This document shows, piece by piece, positions 6,404 to 14,132 of a stretch of DNA of 26,860 nucleotides; position 1 is the stretch's first letter, and every line of letters starts with the position of its first letter. The position numbers and the translations under genes were made by a program. The notes beneath the pieces were generated by a model. The model worked only from the letters and a program-made list of their open reading frames with translations. It was not told the origin of the DNA and did no database searches. Location: the IMG/VR virus record IMGVR_UViG_3300012964_000051, positions 1-26,860 of that record; one strand, 5' to 3'. This DNA is from a virus.

Positions 6404-7116
6404 CATTTCTCCTTCTTCTCGGTTAACTTTCTAAGTCTTAATGTCTCTCGCATAGCCGCTGTTCTCTTGGCGATATGATCAGCAGATTGCTTACGTCCTA
6501 GCGTGTATGTATTTCCAAGCATCTGCGCGGCCATTCTAGTCGCTGTCTTCTTACGACGTGCAGGATTGTCCCATGCGGCTTTCTGCATCTTAGACATGTG
6601 TGCATGAAACTGTGGGGATGCCCACATGTTCTTCGCTTTTTCAGATATGATCCGGCGGGAATTCTCAGAAAATTTCTTTCCTAGAAGGTATTTATTTCCA
6701 GCGTTGGCGCGTGCAATCGCTGCCCGCGTAGTTTCAGGCATTACGTGCCCGCGAACAGCCGCTGCATGTCTAGCGCGGGCTTCTGGCGTATGCCGTGCCT
6801 TTAACCTAGCTCGAGTTTCATCAGATGGTGTGTATCCTGCAGGACCTTCGCCGCCGTCAGTAAGATTTGCCAACCTAAAGCCCTGTTCGCGGCACCATGA
6901 AATCATCCATTCTTCATGACGAAATGCATGCCACTCAGATTTGCACGCATAGATAAATACCTGAATATTCGTCGCGCCGTACTTTGCAATAATATTCTGA
7001 TAGTGCGGATTTCTGGGTCTGCTCAAATAGTACGCCCGTCTAGAATGCCCTTTTCCGACATAGAAGGGTTCTCCGCTAGGGCGGCAGTGTACGTAGATGT
7101 AGAACTGCTTATTCAC
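6403..7116 (-). CDS. GIY-YIG homing endonuclease, 237 aa
   Basis: A GTG at 7116 overlaps the polymerase stop (TAGTGA). The N-terminal domain carries a variant GIY-YIG motif: FYIYVHCRPSGEPFYVGKGH, with R and Y residues following (SRRAYYLSRPRNPHY), and E-x-W in the HAFRHEEWMISWC region. The C-terminal half has repeated NUMOD-like basic motifs (GYTPSDETRARLKARH, LGKKFSENSRRIISEKAK, LGRKQSADHIAKRTAA), which bind DNA. The gene lies directly after DNA polymerase, a common site for free-standing homing endonucleases, and is probably selfish. Its 3' end overlaps the nuclease gene. Confidence 0.88.
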   Translation of the reverse strand: MNKQFYIYVHCRPSGEPFYVGKGHSRRAYYLSRPRNPHYQNIIAKYGATNIQVFIYACKSEWHAFRHEEWMISWCREQGFRLANLTDGGEGPAGYTPSDETRARLKARHTPEARARHAAAVRGHVMPETTRAAIARANAGNKYLLGKKFSENSRRIISEKAKNMWASPQFHAHMSKMQKAAWDNPARRKKTATRMAAQMLGNTYTLGRKQSADHIAKRTAAMRETLRLRKLTEKKEK

Positions 7117-9032
7117 TATCGTTTCTCTTTCAAATCTTTGAGAGAACCCCAGTTCGGGCCGTATTCGCCATCGCTCTTCATCAGTACGTCCATCTCGATG
7201 CTCTCCATACACTCGCGAAGCACCAGCATCTCTTCCTTGAACAGCCCCTTCTCTGCGCTGATGTCAATTTCGTCATGTACCTGCACGACCATGCGACCAC
7301 GTTTCTTTGGATGCTCGTGATACCGTATAAGAGCGGCCTTGGTGACGTCGGCGGCTGACCCCTGCACCAGATAATTAAGTAGCTTATACTCGAAGGTCAT
7401 GACTCGCTTGTACTTCTCCGAGTACCTCGGTTCCTCGGTGTAGTACTCGCGCCCGCCCCACGTGCGAATCGGTTCTCCGGCCTTGGCGCGTGCTTCTATG
7501 TTCTTGCTGAGTTCCTTCAGTCCTGGTAGTGCCTTCATCTGCGCATCACGCAGCCGCTTCACATCATGCACCGGCATTCCAAGTCGTTCGGCCACTGACG
7601 AAGTCCCTTCCCCATAAATATATCCGAAATTCAGCATCTTGACGGGACTACGCGGTACAGTCTCATTCAGCAACTCTTCAATCACGCCCTTGACGAAGCT
7701 GTGCGTATCAAGGTCTGGGTCTTCTTGGTATGCCTTCAGCAGCGCACCATCTTCAAAGTGAGCAACGATGCGCAGCTCTTGCTGATTGTAGTCGCGGCGG
7801 CCGAACAGATGGTTCGGCGCGTCGGGAATAATCAACTTGCGCAGAAGTGGGAGTTGTGGCAGTTGAATGATCTTTGACGACGGATGTACGTACCCATCGT
7901 TCTTATCTTCCAAGTCTGTAGGTATGTTCTGGAAGTTGGGGGAGCTGCTCATGCGGTTAGTCCGCGCACCGGCAGTATTCTTTCCGCCGTTCCTGTTCTG
8001 CCGTACTTGGTTCCAGCTTGTGTGGATGATGCCATCCGTGCGGCGGGCTGTGTTTAGCCAAGGGCGCATGAACGTGCCAAGGCAGGTACTGAGCTTGCCA
8101 CGATAGCCCAATATGCTCGCCACATGCTTGTCGGTGAACGTATCTACCTTCATGTTCTTCTTGCTGGTGCTGCGCTTGCCGGTCTTGGTGAGCGTCCACT
8201 CAGTAACGATACCCGCCTTGTCCAGCGCATCCGCCAGTTCAGCATCGCTGTCTATGTTGAGGTTCGGTACTTTCAGCTTCTTGCGCAGCCAGTTATCCGC
8301 GTTCTGCAACGCAGCCTCGTAGATCTTGGTATCTTTCTCCAACTGCCGCAGGTTGCATCGCATGCCTTCCCGCTCATTGTCCAGCAAGATAGGCATCAGC
8401 TTCTGCTCGCGCTGGTACGCCTCCAGCATGCCCCGTTCTACGATCTCTGGGTACAGCTTGCGGAACAGTTTGTAGGTACGCTCCACGTCGCCGTCTGCGT
8501 AGCTGCCCACTAAGTCTCCGGGAGCCAGACAGATCCACTTACCCGCATTGGACATGGTGATGGGCTTCTCGTCCGCCGGTAGTAGCCCGTCGCGCTTGAG
8601 TTCCTGTTGATGCTGTACCAGCCACTGAGCGACCGCCTGCTGCTCTGTGGGCGGCATTCCCAGGATGCGCTCCGCACTGGGTTTGAGGGAGAAGGTCTGC
8701 GCGTGTGGATCGCTCAGTGCAAGGAGGAACATCGTATCGTGCATCAGCAACGGATCTGTGATGCGCTTGCATCCCATGTGCGTCTCTGCTACGTCGACGT
8801 CGAACTTGTCATTCTGGAACAGCAGCGCGCCTGACTTCCACGCCTCCTTGAGCACCCTCTGCGCATCTTTGAAGTTGCAGTTATTGCGTACCGGATGCCC
8901 CCATGCGTAATACTGAGACTTCCGTTCTCCGGGACGGCGTATGCTGAACCCTACGGGCTTCGGCGGGTATTGGGGACGAGAAAAAATTGGAAATGTCTCG
9001 AAGTCAATTGTCGTTACCGATGGGATGCTCAT
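7116..9032 (-). CDS. Family A DNA polymerase with 3'-5' exonuclease domain, 638 aa
   Basis: Residues 1-200 hold the proofreading domain: Exo I D10/E12 (TTIDFETF), Exo II N74/D78 (LFQNDKFDVD) and Exo III Y178/D182 (SYADGD). The polymerase domain has NFQNIP (366-371), motif A DYNQQELR (414-421; usual is DYSQIELR), motif B RSPVKMLNFGYIYG (461-474) and motif C VQVHDEID (584-590). All catalytic residues are present, so it should be an active replicative enzyme. ATG 9032 overlaps the DUF2130 stop as ATGA. The end is a tandem TAG-TGA, and the second stop overlaps the GTG of the homing endonuclease gene. Confidence 0.95.
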   Translation of the reverse strand: MSIPSVTTIDFETFPIFSRPQYPPKPVGFSIRRPGERKSQYYAWGHPVRNNCNFKDAQRVLKEAWKSGALLFQNDKFDVDVAETHMGCKRITDPLLMHDTMFLLALSDPHAQTFSLKPSAERILGMPPTEQQAVAQWLVQHQQELKRDGLLPADEKPITMSNAGKWICLAPGDLVGSYADGDVERTYKLFRKLYPEIVERGMLEAYQREQKLMPILLDNEREGMRCNLRQLEKDTKIYEAALQNADNWLRKKLKVPNLNIDSDAELADALDKAGIVTEWTLTKTGKRSTSKKNMKVDTFTDKHVASILGYRGKLSTCLGTFMRPWLNTARRTDGIIHTSWNQVRQNRNGGKNTAGARTNRMSSSPNFQNIPTDLEDKNDGYVHPSSKIIQLPQLPLLRKLIIPDAPNHLFGRRDYNQQELRIVAHFEDGALLKAYQEDPDLDTHSFVKGVIEELLNETVPRSPVKMLNFGYIYGEGTSSVAERLGMPVHDVKRLRDAQMKALPGLKELSKNIEARAKAGEPIRTWGGREYYTEEPRYSEKYKRVMTFEYKLLNYLVQGSAADVTKAALIRYHEHPKKRGRMVVQVHDEIDISAEKGLFKEEMLVLRECMESIEMDVLMKSDGEYGPNWGSLKDLKEKR

Positions 9033-10171
9033 GCTGACAATCTCGCTATGTCAAGACCTTCTATCTCAGCAAGAGACTTTCCCGCGATGGCTTGCAGGTC
9101 GCCATACATCCCGACGGTCCCTGTAAGTACGCGCTCAATCTGAGCTTCTCGCTTTGACCACTGCTTAGTTATGGCGCGACGCTCCGCGTCCAAGTCTTCA
9201 CGCATGCTGGTGAACGCCTCTACAATAGCCGACACACGAGACTTGAAGCGAGGTCCTACCATGTATTGATATATGAGGCCAGCCTTGGTCTCCACGCCCT
9301 CGCCCGCCGCCTTTGCAGATGCGACCTCCGTAAGCACTTGGCGCAACGCCACCGCCAGCGGAATCGCATGCTGCGGCGAGCACACCCAGACACCCTCTAC
9401 TTGGTCAAAACTGGCGACGCCCTTGGGCAGCGCCACCGTGACAATGACCAATAGATCCGCCTTCGCGGCACGGCCATCGTCACGCAGCTTTGCAAGCCAG
9501 CCGTCTGACCATGTCTTGGTATTCTTGGACTCATACAGAATTGTACCGGCACCGTTGATAGTCTGCGTGCAGTCACCGCCGGAAATACCCTTGCCGACGG
9601 GCGTGATGGTGTCGGTCGGAAACCGTTCTTGCAGTGCTCGCTCCAGCGCAAGTTCCTGCGCCTCACCCTGTGTTTGCTGCGAGCCTTGTTCCGCCTTGCG
9701 CCGCAGCTCCTCCACTGTGCGCGCCATTGATGCTATTGTCTGGTCACGCTCAGCGATGTTACTGCGGAACCGCTCTTCCACGGCCTGCTCTGCTGTCAGT
9801 CTCGCCGACGCAAGGCCCTCGGCGGTGCGTCGCTCAACCGTCAGCTCAAGCTCACGGCGGGCTTCTTCCAGTTCACGCTGTGCCTTCAGCGCCTTGGCTT
9901 GGTCCGCCTGCGCAGCCTCCAGCTTTACGACCATCGCGCGCTCGCTGTCAGTCGCCATCTGTGCTTCACGCTTGATGGCGGCCACTACGTCGGCTTGCGT
10001 CTTCTGCGCACGCGCAGTCGCGTCGGCTTCAATCTGCCGACGCGCTTCCTCAACCTGCTGCGCAAGATCACGACTAGCTTCCGCGCGCACGGCGGCGATC
10101 ATTGGCGCGGCCAGTGCGTCGGTCAACTCGAACGTGTGGTGGCACTTGGGGCATTCTACTTTCGTTTCCAT
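9029..10171 (-). CDS. DUF2130-like coiled-coil PD-(D/E)XK protein, 380 aa
   Basis: ATG 10171 uses an SD (TAGGAG) overlapping the previous stop. The start has one CPKC pair (Cys7, Cys10). Residues about 25-165 are a long charged coiled coil rich in E, R, A and Q. The rest matches DUF2130: a helix near EAQELALERALQERFP, GISGGDCTQTI with Asp200, and ILYESKNTKTW giving E214-x-K216, the PD-(D/E)XK-like core, then SDGWLAKLRDD. The C-terminus again looks coiled-coil (MREDLDAERRAITKQWSKR). DUF2130 proteins are mostly bacterial and uncharacterised; nuclease activity is inferred. The gene directly precedes the polymerase, so a role near replication or host DNA handling is plausible. Confidence 0.85.
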   Translation of the reverse strand: METKVECPKCHHTFELTDALAAPMIAAVRAEASRDLAQQVEEARRQIEADATARAQKTQADVVAAIKREAQMATDSERAMVVKLEAAQADQAKALKAQRELEEARRELELTVERRTAEGLASARLTAEQAVEERFRSNIAERDQTIASMARTVEELRRKAEQGSQQTQGEAQELALERALQERFPTDTITPVGKGISGGDCTQTINGAGTILYESKNTKTWSDGWLAKLRDDGRAAKADLLVIVTVALPKGVASFDQVEGVWVCSPQHAIPLAVALRQVLTEVASAKAAGEGVETKAGLIYQYMVGPRFKSRVSAIVEAFTSMREDLDAERRAITKQWSKREAQIERVLTGTVGMYGDLQAIAGKSLAEIEGLDIARLSA

Positions 10172-10180
10172 GGAGTTCTC

Positions 10181-10450
10181 CTAGCGTAGTTGTTCGTGAA
10201 AGAAATCAAGCAGCGCGATGAACCATTCCTTCTTCGCATGCGCGCCATTGCCTGCATGGAAGTGCTCGCCCTCTGGCGTGGTGCCGATGAAGTTGCCGGT
10301 CACGGGATTGTAGTGTACGAACGCCCCGCCTCCGCGGATGGTGACGTACCCGCTGCTCACGAGATTCGCCATATCTACTTCAAGGGTCTGCTCTTTACAG
10401 AGCTTGAGTACTTCTTCCAGTGTCTTCGGGCGGTGCGTATGTCTGTTCAT
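10181..10450 (-). CDS. Hypothetical phage protein, 89 aa
   Basis: ATG 10450 with AAGGAG spaced 7-8 bases. It starts MNRHTHRPKTLEEVLKLCKE and ends KKEWFIALLDFFHEQLR. A glycine-rich middle (YVTIRGGGAFVHYNPVTGNF) suggests beta hairpins. No family recognised. It ends TAG within TAGGAG, the SD of the DUF2130 gene, which starts 9 bases later in the same frame; readthrough would give a fusion, but this stop/SD overlap is a normal pattern in this genome. Confidence 0.7.
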   Translation of the reverse strand: MNRHTHRPKTLEEVLKLCKEQTLEVDMANLVSSGYVTIRGGGAFVHYNPVTGNFIGTTPEGEHFHAGNGAHAKKEWFIALLDFFHEQLR

Positions 10451-10465
10451 TTCGTAGCTCCTTAG

Positions 10466-10744
10466 TTAATCAATACATGCTTCAAGACGATTTAACTGCG
10501 TGCGCGCCATGTCAACAGCTCCTGGATTCATGCGCACCAAGTACCTATCTATAGCGGTTCTAGTTAGATGCTGGTATCTGCGATATTCTGCCTGCTGCAT
10601 TGTGGGGAACATCGTAGCGCCGAACTGCTTTCTACTTGAATCTGGAAATACGACATACATTCTCTTCTCGCATACCGCCAGTTCAACATTTCGCAGCATC
10701 TTCACGCGGCGGCACTTATTAACTAGAAATACTCTGTCACACAT
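10466..10744 (-). CDS. Hypothetical phage protein, 92 aa
   Basis: ATG 10744 has a perfect AAGGAGG SD at seven bases. The product starts MCDRVFLVNKCRRVKMLRNV and is basic, with YVVFPDSSRKQFGATMF then a helical C-terminal half rich in Arg, Tyr and Met. No family recognised. It is the first gene after the terminator at about 10853-10881 and its SD sits right beside one arm of a long inverted repeat, so its translation may be affected by that structure. Confidence 0.7.
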   Translation of the reverse strand: MCDRVFLVNKCRRVKMLRNVELAVCEKRMYVVFPDSSRKQFGATMFPTMQQAEYRRYQHLTRTAIDRYLVRMNPGAVDMARTQLNRLEACID

Positions 10745-10758
10745 AATGATGCCTCCTT

Positions 10759-10864
10759 GTGGTTTGTTGAGAACCGCACTGGGCGAATGCTGTTCCGTCT
10801 GTACGGATAGGCAGAGGTCATAGACAATGCACTAGGCGGCGCAGTACGGCTCTCAACAAACCAC
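10759..10864. repeat. Long inverted repeat, 14 bp plus 3, around a 74-base loop
   Basis: TGGTTTGTTGAGA with a preceding G at 10759-10772 is matched exactly in inverse at 10851-10864; after one mismatch CCG/CGG extends it (10774-10776 and 10847-10849). One arm overlaps the tail of the rho-independent terminator, the other lies just before the SD of the 92-aa gene. Confidence 0.8.
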
Positions 10865-10881
10865 CCTCTCGCGAGGATGGT
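10853..10881 (-). terminator. Rho-independent terminator of the SSB operon
   Basis: Just after the TAA at 10889-10891 the - strand reads ACCATCCTC, GCGA, GAGGGTGGT, TTTGTTG: a nine-pair stem (one G-U), a GNRA-type tetraloop and a T-rich tail. This closes the operon that starts at the promoter near 12.75 kb. Confidence 0.75.
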
Positions 10882-10888
10882 GTGCTCG

Positions 10889-11104
10889 TTACTCGGCGTC
10901 GGCGTTGATGTTCGCCACGGCGGCAGCTTGCGCAGCCTTGGCACCCTTGTTGAACTGCTTGTCGTCAGACTCGAAGTCTGCGATAGCGTCAGCGGCGGAT
11001 GTCTTCACTGCTTTGATGCAGCGTTTCGTTTCTGCGGCTACGGCCTTCTCAACTGCTTTTTCCACTGCTGCGGTGACGTCGTCCTTGGTGATTACCTTTG
11101 CCAT
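10889..11104 (-). CDS. Small Ala/Lys-rich protein, 71 aa
   Basis: ATG 11104 has a GAGGAG-type SD. The product MAKVITKDDVTAAVEKAVEK onward is rich in Ala, Lys and Asp and predicted helical, with imperfect AVEKAVEK repeats and an acidic tail (ANINADAE). No catalytic motif. It follows the SSB-like gene in the same operon and is the last gene before the terminator; a small accessory DNA-metabolism protein is possible but not shown. Confidence 0.7.
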   Translation of the reverse strand: MAKVITKDDVTAAVEKAVEKAVAAETKRCIKAVKTSAADAIADFESDDKQFNKGAKAAQAAAVANINADAE

Positions 11105-11159
11105 CTGTACTTCTCCTCTTCTTAGTTCCCGCCTATCAACACGACAGGCGGGTTGCTGC

Positions 11160-11984
11160 TTAAAACTTCCGCCCGCCCTTCGCAGGAGCCTTGCCCGCCG
11201 GTTTCTTGGCGGCTGGTGCTTTGCGTGCGGGCGCTGCGCCACGACGCGCCGGTTGCTGCGGTTCATCGTCGCTTGGTACGGCATACGGCGCGATGATGTC
11301 CTTCTCCAGATCGGCGATCTTGGCTTGCATGGCATCGTAGACCGGCTGATCGAAGTCAATCAGTTCTTCGAACATGAAGATGAGCTTGAACTGCGTCTTC
11401 GGGTCTGTCACGAGGGACACTAATGTAACGACACCCCACGACGGACGTTCCATTTCTTCGGACAATTTGTTGACGTACTTCGCCCAGTTCTTCACGGAGG
11501 TCACCGGCACCTTGAGCATGCGGGTTTCTGCTTCCTGCATGGCTTCGGCGGATTCCAGCGCGTCCTCAGTTACCAGCAACAGACGACGGATATTCTTGCA
11601 TCCCTTGCCACGACCGATATCTGCGCTACCCATCACATTCAGTTCGCAGTCATCACACGCGTCGCACTGCTTCTGCTGACTATTTTCATGTGGCGACATA
11701 TCTTCACCCTCCAAGCTGAGTGCGAAGCATACTGGCACCGTGAGCTCATTCGGGTTGAACGCACCCTCGTAGCGTTGATTTTCAAACGCTGATGCCAGCA
11801 CGATGCAACGGAGTTCGTTGTTCTTGATGGGTGTGTCGTCAACAGACAGGATACCGCTGCGGGTGCTGATGGACTTGAAGCTGCCCGTTACTTGTTCCTG
11901 CGCTGCCTGTTTCTTCGCCGCTGCGGCCATTTGTTCTTGCCACACTACGACGTTCGTTCCCTTCTTGCCTTTTGGTGCTGCCAT
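11160..11984 (-). CDS. Phage ssDNA-binding-like protein with zinc site, 274 aa
   Basis: The layout fits phage single-strand-binding-type proteins: a beta-rich N-terminal half, four cysteines at about 107, 110, 113 and 129 (QCDACDDCELN, GRGKGCKNIRR) forming a probable zinc site, and then LKVPVTSVKNWAKYV. The C-terminus (about 245-274) is a Pro/Ala/Lys/Arg-rich basic tail, unlike the acidic tails of many SSBs. It would coat single-stranded DNA during replication. ATG 11984 has GAGGAG at nine bases. The CCCGCCT/AGGCGGG hairpin at 11127-11151 lies in the short gap after its TAA. Assigned by family resemblance, not by a diagnostic catalytic motif. Confidence 0.7.
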   Translation of the reverse strand: MAAPKGKKGTNVVVWQEQMAAAAKKQAAQEQVTGSFKSISTRSGILSVDDTPIKNNELRCIVLASAFENQRYEGAFNPNELTVPVCFALSLEGEDMSPHENSQQKQCDACDDCELNVMGSADIGRGKGCKNIRRLLLVTEDALESAEAMQEAETRMLKVPVTSVKNWAKYVNKLSEEMERPSWGVVTLVSLVTDPKTQFKLIFMFEELIDFDQPVYDAMQAKIADLEKDIIAPYAVPSDDEPQQPARRGAAPARKAPAAKKPAGKAPAKGGRKF

Positions 11985-12117
11985 GTTGTTTGCTCCTCTT
12001 AAAAGTTGATGCGCTGAAAAATGTTAGACAGGAGTCGCAGCGCGGTGAATACTCCCCTGAATGGTGTTGTTGATTCCGCACTGTGCGCACACCGCCGCAC
12101 AGCGGGCAGTCATGCAT
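11839..12117 (-). CDS. Small zinc-ribbon protein, possibly frameshifted at its 3' end
   Basis: ATG 12117 (second of a tandem pair; GAGGAGG seven bases upstream) starts MHDCPLCGGVRTVRNQQHHS, then CDSC, a clear CxxC...CxxC ribbon. After about residue 35 the frame continues 146 bp into the SSB gene with low-complexity sequence and stops at TGA 11839. One extra T in the T5 run just before would end the gene at the TAA next to the SSB SD, giving a product of about 40 aa. So the true gene may be short and the long tail an artefact of an indel. Function unknown. Confidence 0.5.
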   Translation of the reverse strand: MHDCPLCGGVRTVRNQQHHSGEYSPRCDSCLTFFSASTFKRSKQHGSTKRQEGNERRSVARTNGRSGEETGSAGTSNGQLQVHQHPQRYPVC

Positions 12118-12245
12118 CATGCGCCTCCTCTGCCTACTACGCGGCTCCAGATCCACAGATACGCACGTTGATACCACGTCAGTCGCTGGCTGTAGCAGTC
12201 CGCGTAGAACAACTTCTTACCGAGATTGTAGAGATAGAAGCGCAT
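12117..12245 (-). CDS. Small basic aromatic protein, 42 aa
   Basis: ATG 12245 follows AGGAG spaced 6-7 bases, overlapping the previous stop (TAGGAG). The product starts MRFYLYNLGKKLFYADCYSQ and ends WSRVVGRGGA. It is rich in Tyr, Trp, Phe, Arg and Lys. The TGA overlaps the tandem ATGs of the zinc-ribbon gene. No family recognised; position, SD and coupling support it as real. Confidence 0.6.
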   Translation of the reverse strand: MRFYLYNLGKKLFYADCYSQRLTWYQRAYLWIWSRVVGRGGA

Positions 12246-12254
12246 CGCGATCTC

Positions 12255-12668
12255 CTACCGCTTCACAACGGAGACGACAGGTACGTTCATCGCGGCGCAT
12301 CCGGGAACTTCCTTCTTCGCCTCCCAGATTTCGCGCACGGCGCTCTCGCTCACGCGACGCTGCATGAGAGCGAACGCGCCCTTCTTTGCATTCTTGATGA
12401 TGTAGGAATATAGCTTGTCCCAGTCTTGCACCTGAACTACGGACTTGTTCTCCACGGTGGCGCGTGCAATCTTACCGGCGATCCCGGTTGCCTCGGACTT
12501 GGGCAGGTTGTTGATGAGGTGTTCGCGGAGGGCTGCTTCCTTCTCAGCCAGCGCGTCCACCTGTTTGTTGAGCGCGTAGCGTTCTTCGCGGATTGAATAC
12601 AGCATGTCCGCGCAAGTTGCGAGGCTCTTCGGCGGGGTGAATTTCTTTGTTTCTTTGCGCGTTGCCAT
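12255..12668 (-). CDS. Phage protein of unknown function with coiled-coil N-terminus, 137 aa
   Basis: ATG 12668 uses AAGGAG with about eight bases of spacing. It starts MATRKETKKFTPPKSLATCA, followed by a charged helix (SIREERYALNKQVDALAEKE) and a segment VENKSVVQVQDWDKLYSYII. The charged helix followed by K-x-x-V-x-V-x-D-W resembles nuclease-inhibitor-like or recombination-accessory proteins that sit by SSB genes, but I cannot name a family. First gene of the SSB operon, directly after the promoter at 12723-12757. Confidence 0.7.
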   Translation of the reverse strand: MATRKETKKFTPPKSLATCADMLYSIREERYALNKQVDALAEKEAALREHLINNLPKSEATGIAGKIARATVENKSVVQVQDWDKLYSYIIKNAKKGAFALMQRRVSESAVREIWEAKKEVPGCAAMNVPVVSVVKR

Positions 12669-12722
12669 TTCGGTAGCTCCTTATAGAAATTTAGAAGTCA
12701 GTAGTTAGGTACTACGGTTGTC

Positions 12723-12757
12723 ATCATAGCCAACTCTGTTATTTATATGCAAGTGAC
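12723..12757 (-). promoter_or_regulatory. Promoter of the SSB operon with GTCACTTGC box
   Basis: On the - strand GTCACTTGC overlaps -35 TTGCAT; then an 18-base spacer and -10 TATGAT. The box is shared with promoters near 17.7, 18.9 and 19.7 kb. Confidence 0.65.
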
Positions 12758-12788
12758 TGGGCGTACTTTAATTTACGAAGTCACTTGC
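12749..12788. promoter_or_regulatory. Perfect 10-bp inverted repeat, candidate operator
   Basis: GCAAGTGACT at 12749-12758 and AGTCACTTGC at 12779-12788 are exact inverse copies with 20 bases between. The left copy is the -35 box of the SSB operon promoter. It could be a two-site operator for a regulator that recognises GTCACTTGC, or an RNA hairpin in readthrough transcripts. Confidence 0.6.
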
Positions 12789-12800
12789 ACGGTTCGGCGT

Positions 12801-13034
12801 TTAATGGTTGTGCGCCTGCCAGTACAGGTCCAACAGATGCGCCAGCATCGCGGCTCTGTCTTCTGACTCCGATGTTCGCGCGCAGTGCGCAGGTTCATTG
12901 GAGTTTATCGTGCGCTTGCATTCTTGGCAAGCTTCGGCGCAGAACGTCTGCTCGCCTTGTAGCTTCTCAAGATGCTCCGCCGCCACGCGGTTCTCTTCGT
13001 ACAACGCCTCCAGGAATTCTCTGTTCATCGCCAT
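12801..13034 (-). CDS. Hypothetical protein with Cys pairs, 77 aa
   Basis: ATG 13034 has a strong AAAGGAG SD. The product starts MAMNREFLEALYEENRVAAE and contains FCAEACQECKRT and HC, four cysteines that could bind zinc, then an acidic helical end ending HLLDLYWQAHNH. No family recognised. It is the last gene of the primase-to-ligase unit, right after ligase. Confidence 0.65.
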   Translation of the reverse strand: MAMNREFLEALYEENRVAAEHLEKLQGEQTFCAEACQECKRTINSNEPAHCARTSESEDRAAMLAHLLDLYWQAHNH

Positions 13035-13046
13035 GTCTGACTCCTT

Positions 13047-13934
13047 TCACAAATCAATCGTATCGCGGAATCCCAAGAACACAGGGAACCTCGGCTTGTC
13101 CTTTGATCCGCTGTCAAAGAACTTATACTTGATGATCTTGCTGATCACATCGCTATCACGCGCCGCCCACTTATTCCACAACCACTGCCGGTCTGTTTCT
13201 GTGAACCCGCTCCCCACCTCAAACTCAACGCCCGTATGTATGTCACGCACGCGCAGTGCGCCCAGTGTACCGGCACCCAAGCGCCCCGCCTTGTGGCTGC
13301 TACGCCTGCCGTCGGCCTTGCGCTCGTTGGTGTTCGTACAGAGCTCCACCACACCCAGCACTTCCGCCTCGCTGTCTGCGAACCGCTTGAGCTTCATTAA
13401 GTAGCCTTCGCGCAGCGTGCTCCGCCCTTGCTTGTACGGCCCATCTGGATGGCGGAGCATAACGCCCTCGTAACCGACCTCCAACATAGCATGCTCAAAG
13501 ACTTCGAGTTGCATGGCGTTCTCCAACAGGCGGTGCGGCACTGCTTGTAGAATCTTTAGTCGTGAGTCTGCTACACGCTTACGAACTAACCCAAGCCGCT
13601 CCGTGAAGTATAGAGTCAACGCCGGTATTACATCAAATGCGAAGAACCTCACGTCCGGCTTCCCGTCAACCGACATCACGCCGCTCATCGTGTCGCGGAA
13701 CACGGTCTTGCTCGTCGGCTCACCCACGATCAGTTCGCCATCCAGACCGTTGAGTTCTCTACGCCCGAACAACGCCTGCACATGCTCGTTCGGAATGCGC
13801 TTCATGCTGCGGCTCATTACTACGCCGTCAATGATCAGTGCGCGCACCCCGTCCAGCTTGGGGCTTGCGAGCAGTGGGTAGTTGAGTTCGCCGAGCTTCT
13901 TGGGGTCTGCGGTTGCTGCGAGCATGGGTTTCAT
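13047..13934 (-). CDS. ATP-dependent DNA ligase, 295 aa
   Basis: Motif I SPKLDGVRA with the adenylation lysine K26 is present, then a DGE element (LDGELIV, 65-67), EGVMLR (about 156-161) and motif V LMKLKRF (about 179-185). The C-terminal third (GALRVRD, EFEVGSGFT) is the OB-fold. It seals nicks in replicated or recombined DNA using ATP. The length is that of small phage ligases. The ATG overlaps nothing; TAA of the previous gene lies directly before it (TAAATG). Confidence 0.93.
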   Translation of the reverse strand: MKPMLAATADPKKLGELNYPLLASPKLDGVRALIIDGVVMSRSMKRIPNEHVQALFGRRELNGLDGELIVGEPTSKTVFRDTMSGVMSVDGKPDVRFFAFDVIPALTLYFTERLGLVRKRVADSRLKILQAVPHRLLENAMQLEVFEHAMLEVGYEGVMLRHPDGPYKQGRSTLREGYLMKLKRFADSEAEVLGVVELCTNTNERKADGRRSSHKAGRLGAGTLGALRVRDIHTGVEFEVGSGFTETDRQWLWNKWAARDSDVISKIIKYKFFDSGSKDKPRFPVFLGFRDTIDL

Positions 13935-14132
13935 TTATGAGCGCTCCGTTTTGTCAGTTGATAGTAATCTGCACACTGCGTCAATCATTGCCTGATCATT
14001 AATAAGTGATGCCTTGATGGAAATCTTACCTCCAGGTTCTACAGCAATCACCAAGCTAGAAACTGTACTGGCATCCAGACCTACGGCCTCGCAAAGCTGT
14101 ATCGCCAGCTCACGTGAAGTTCTGGTACTCAC
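13935..14132 (-). CDS. Hypothetical phage protein, 65 aa
   Basis: A GTG at 14132 overlaps the previous TGA as GTGA, with a perfect GGAAGGAGG SD inside the 26-bp repeat described separately. The product starts MSTRTSRELAIQLCEAVGLD and has a beta-like middle (SLVIAVEPGGKISIKASL). No family recognised; the N-terminal helix plus VxxLVIxxxPG pattern is common in small phage proteins of unknown role. Confidence 0.65.
   Translation of the reverse strand: MSTRTSRELAIQLCEAVGLDASTVSSLVIAVEPGGKISIKASLINDQAMIDAVCRLLSTDKTERS

Noticed and set aside
9273-10184. Long Ser/Ala-rich rightward ORF, 303 aa
   Set aside because: Antisense to the DUF2130 gene, biased composition typical of a shadow frame, no SD and opposite to the direction of the block.
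11127-11151. CCCGCCT/AGGCGGG hairpin as a terminator after the SSB gene
   Set aside because: No T-run on either strand side in the needed place, and the operon continues with a gene that has its own SD.
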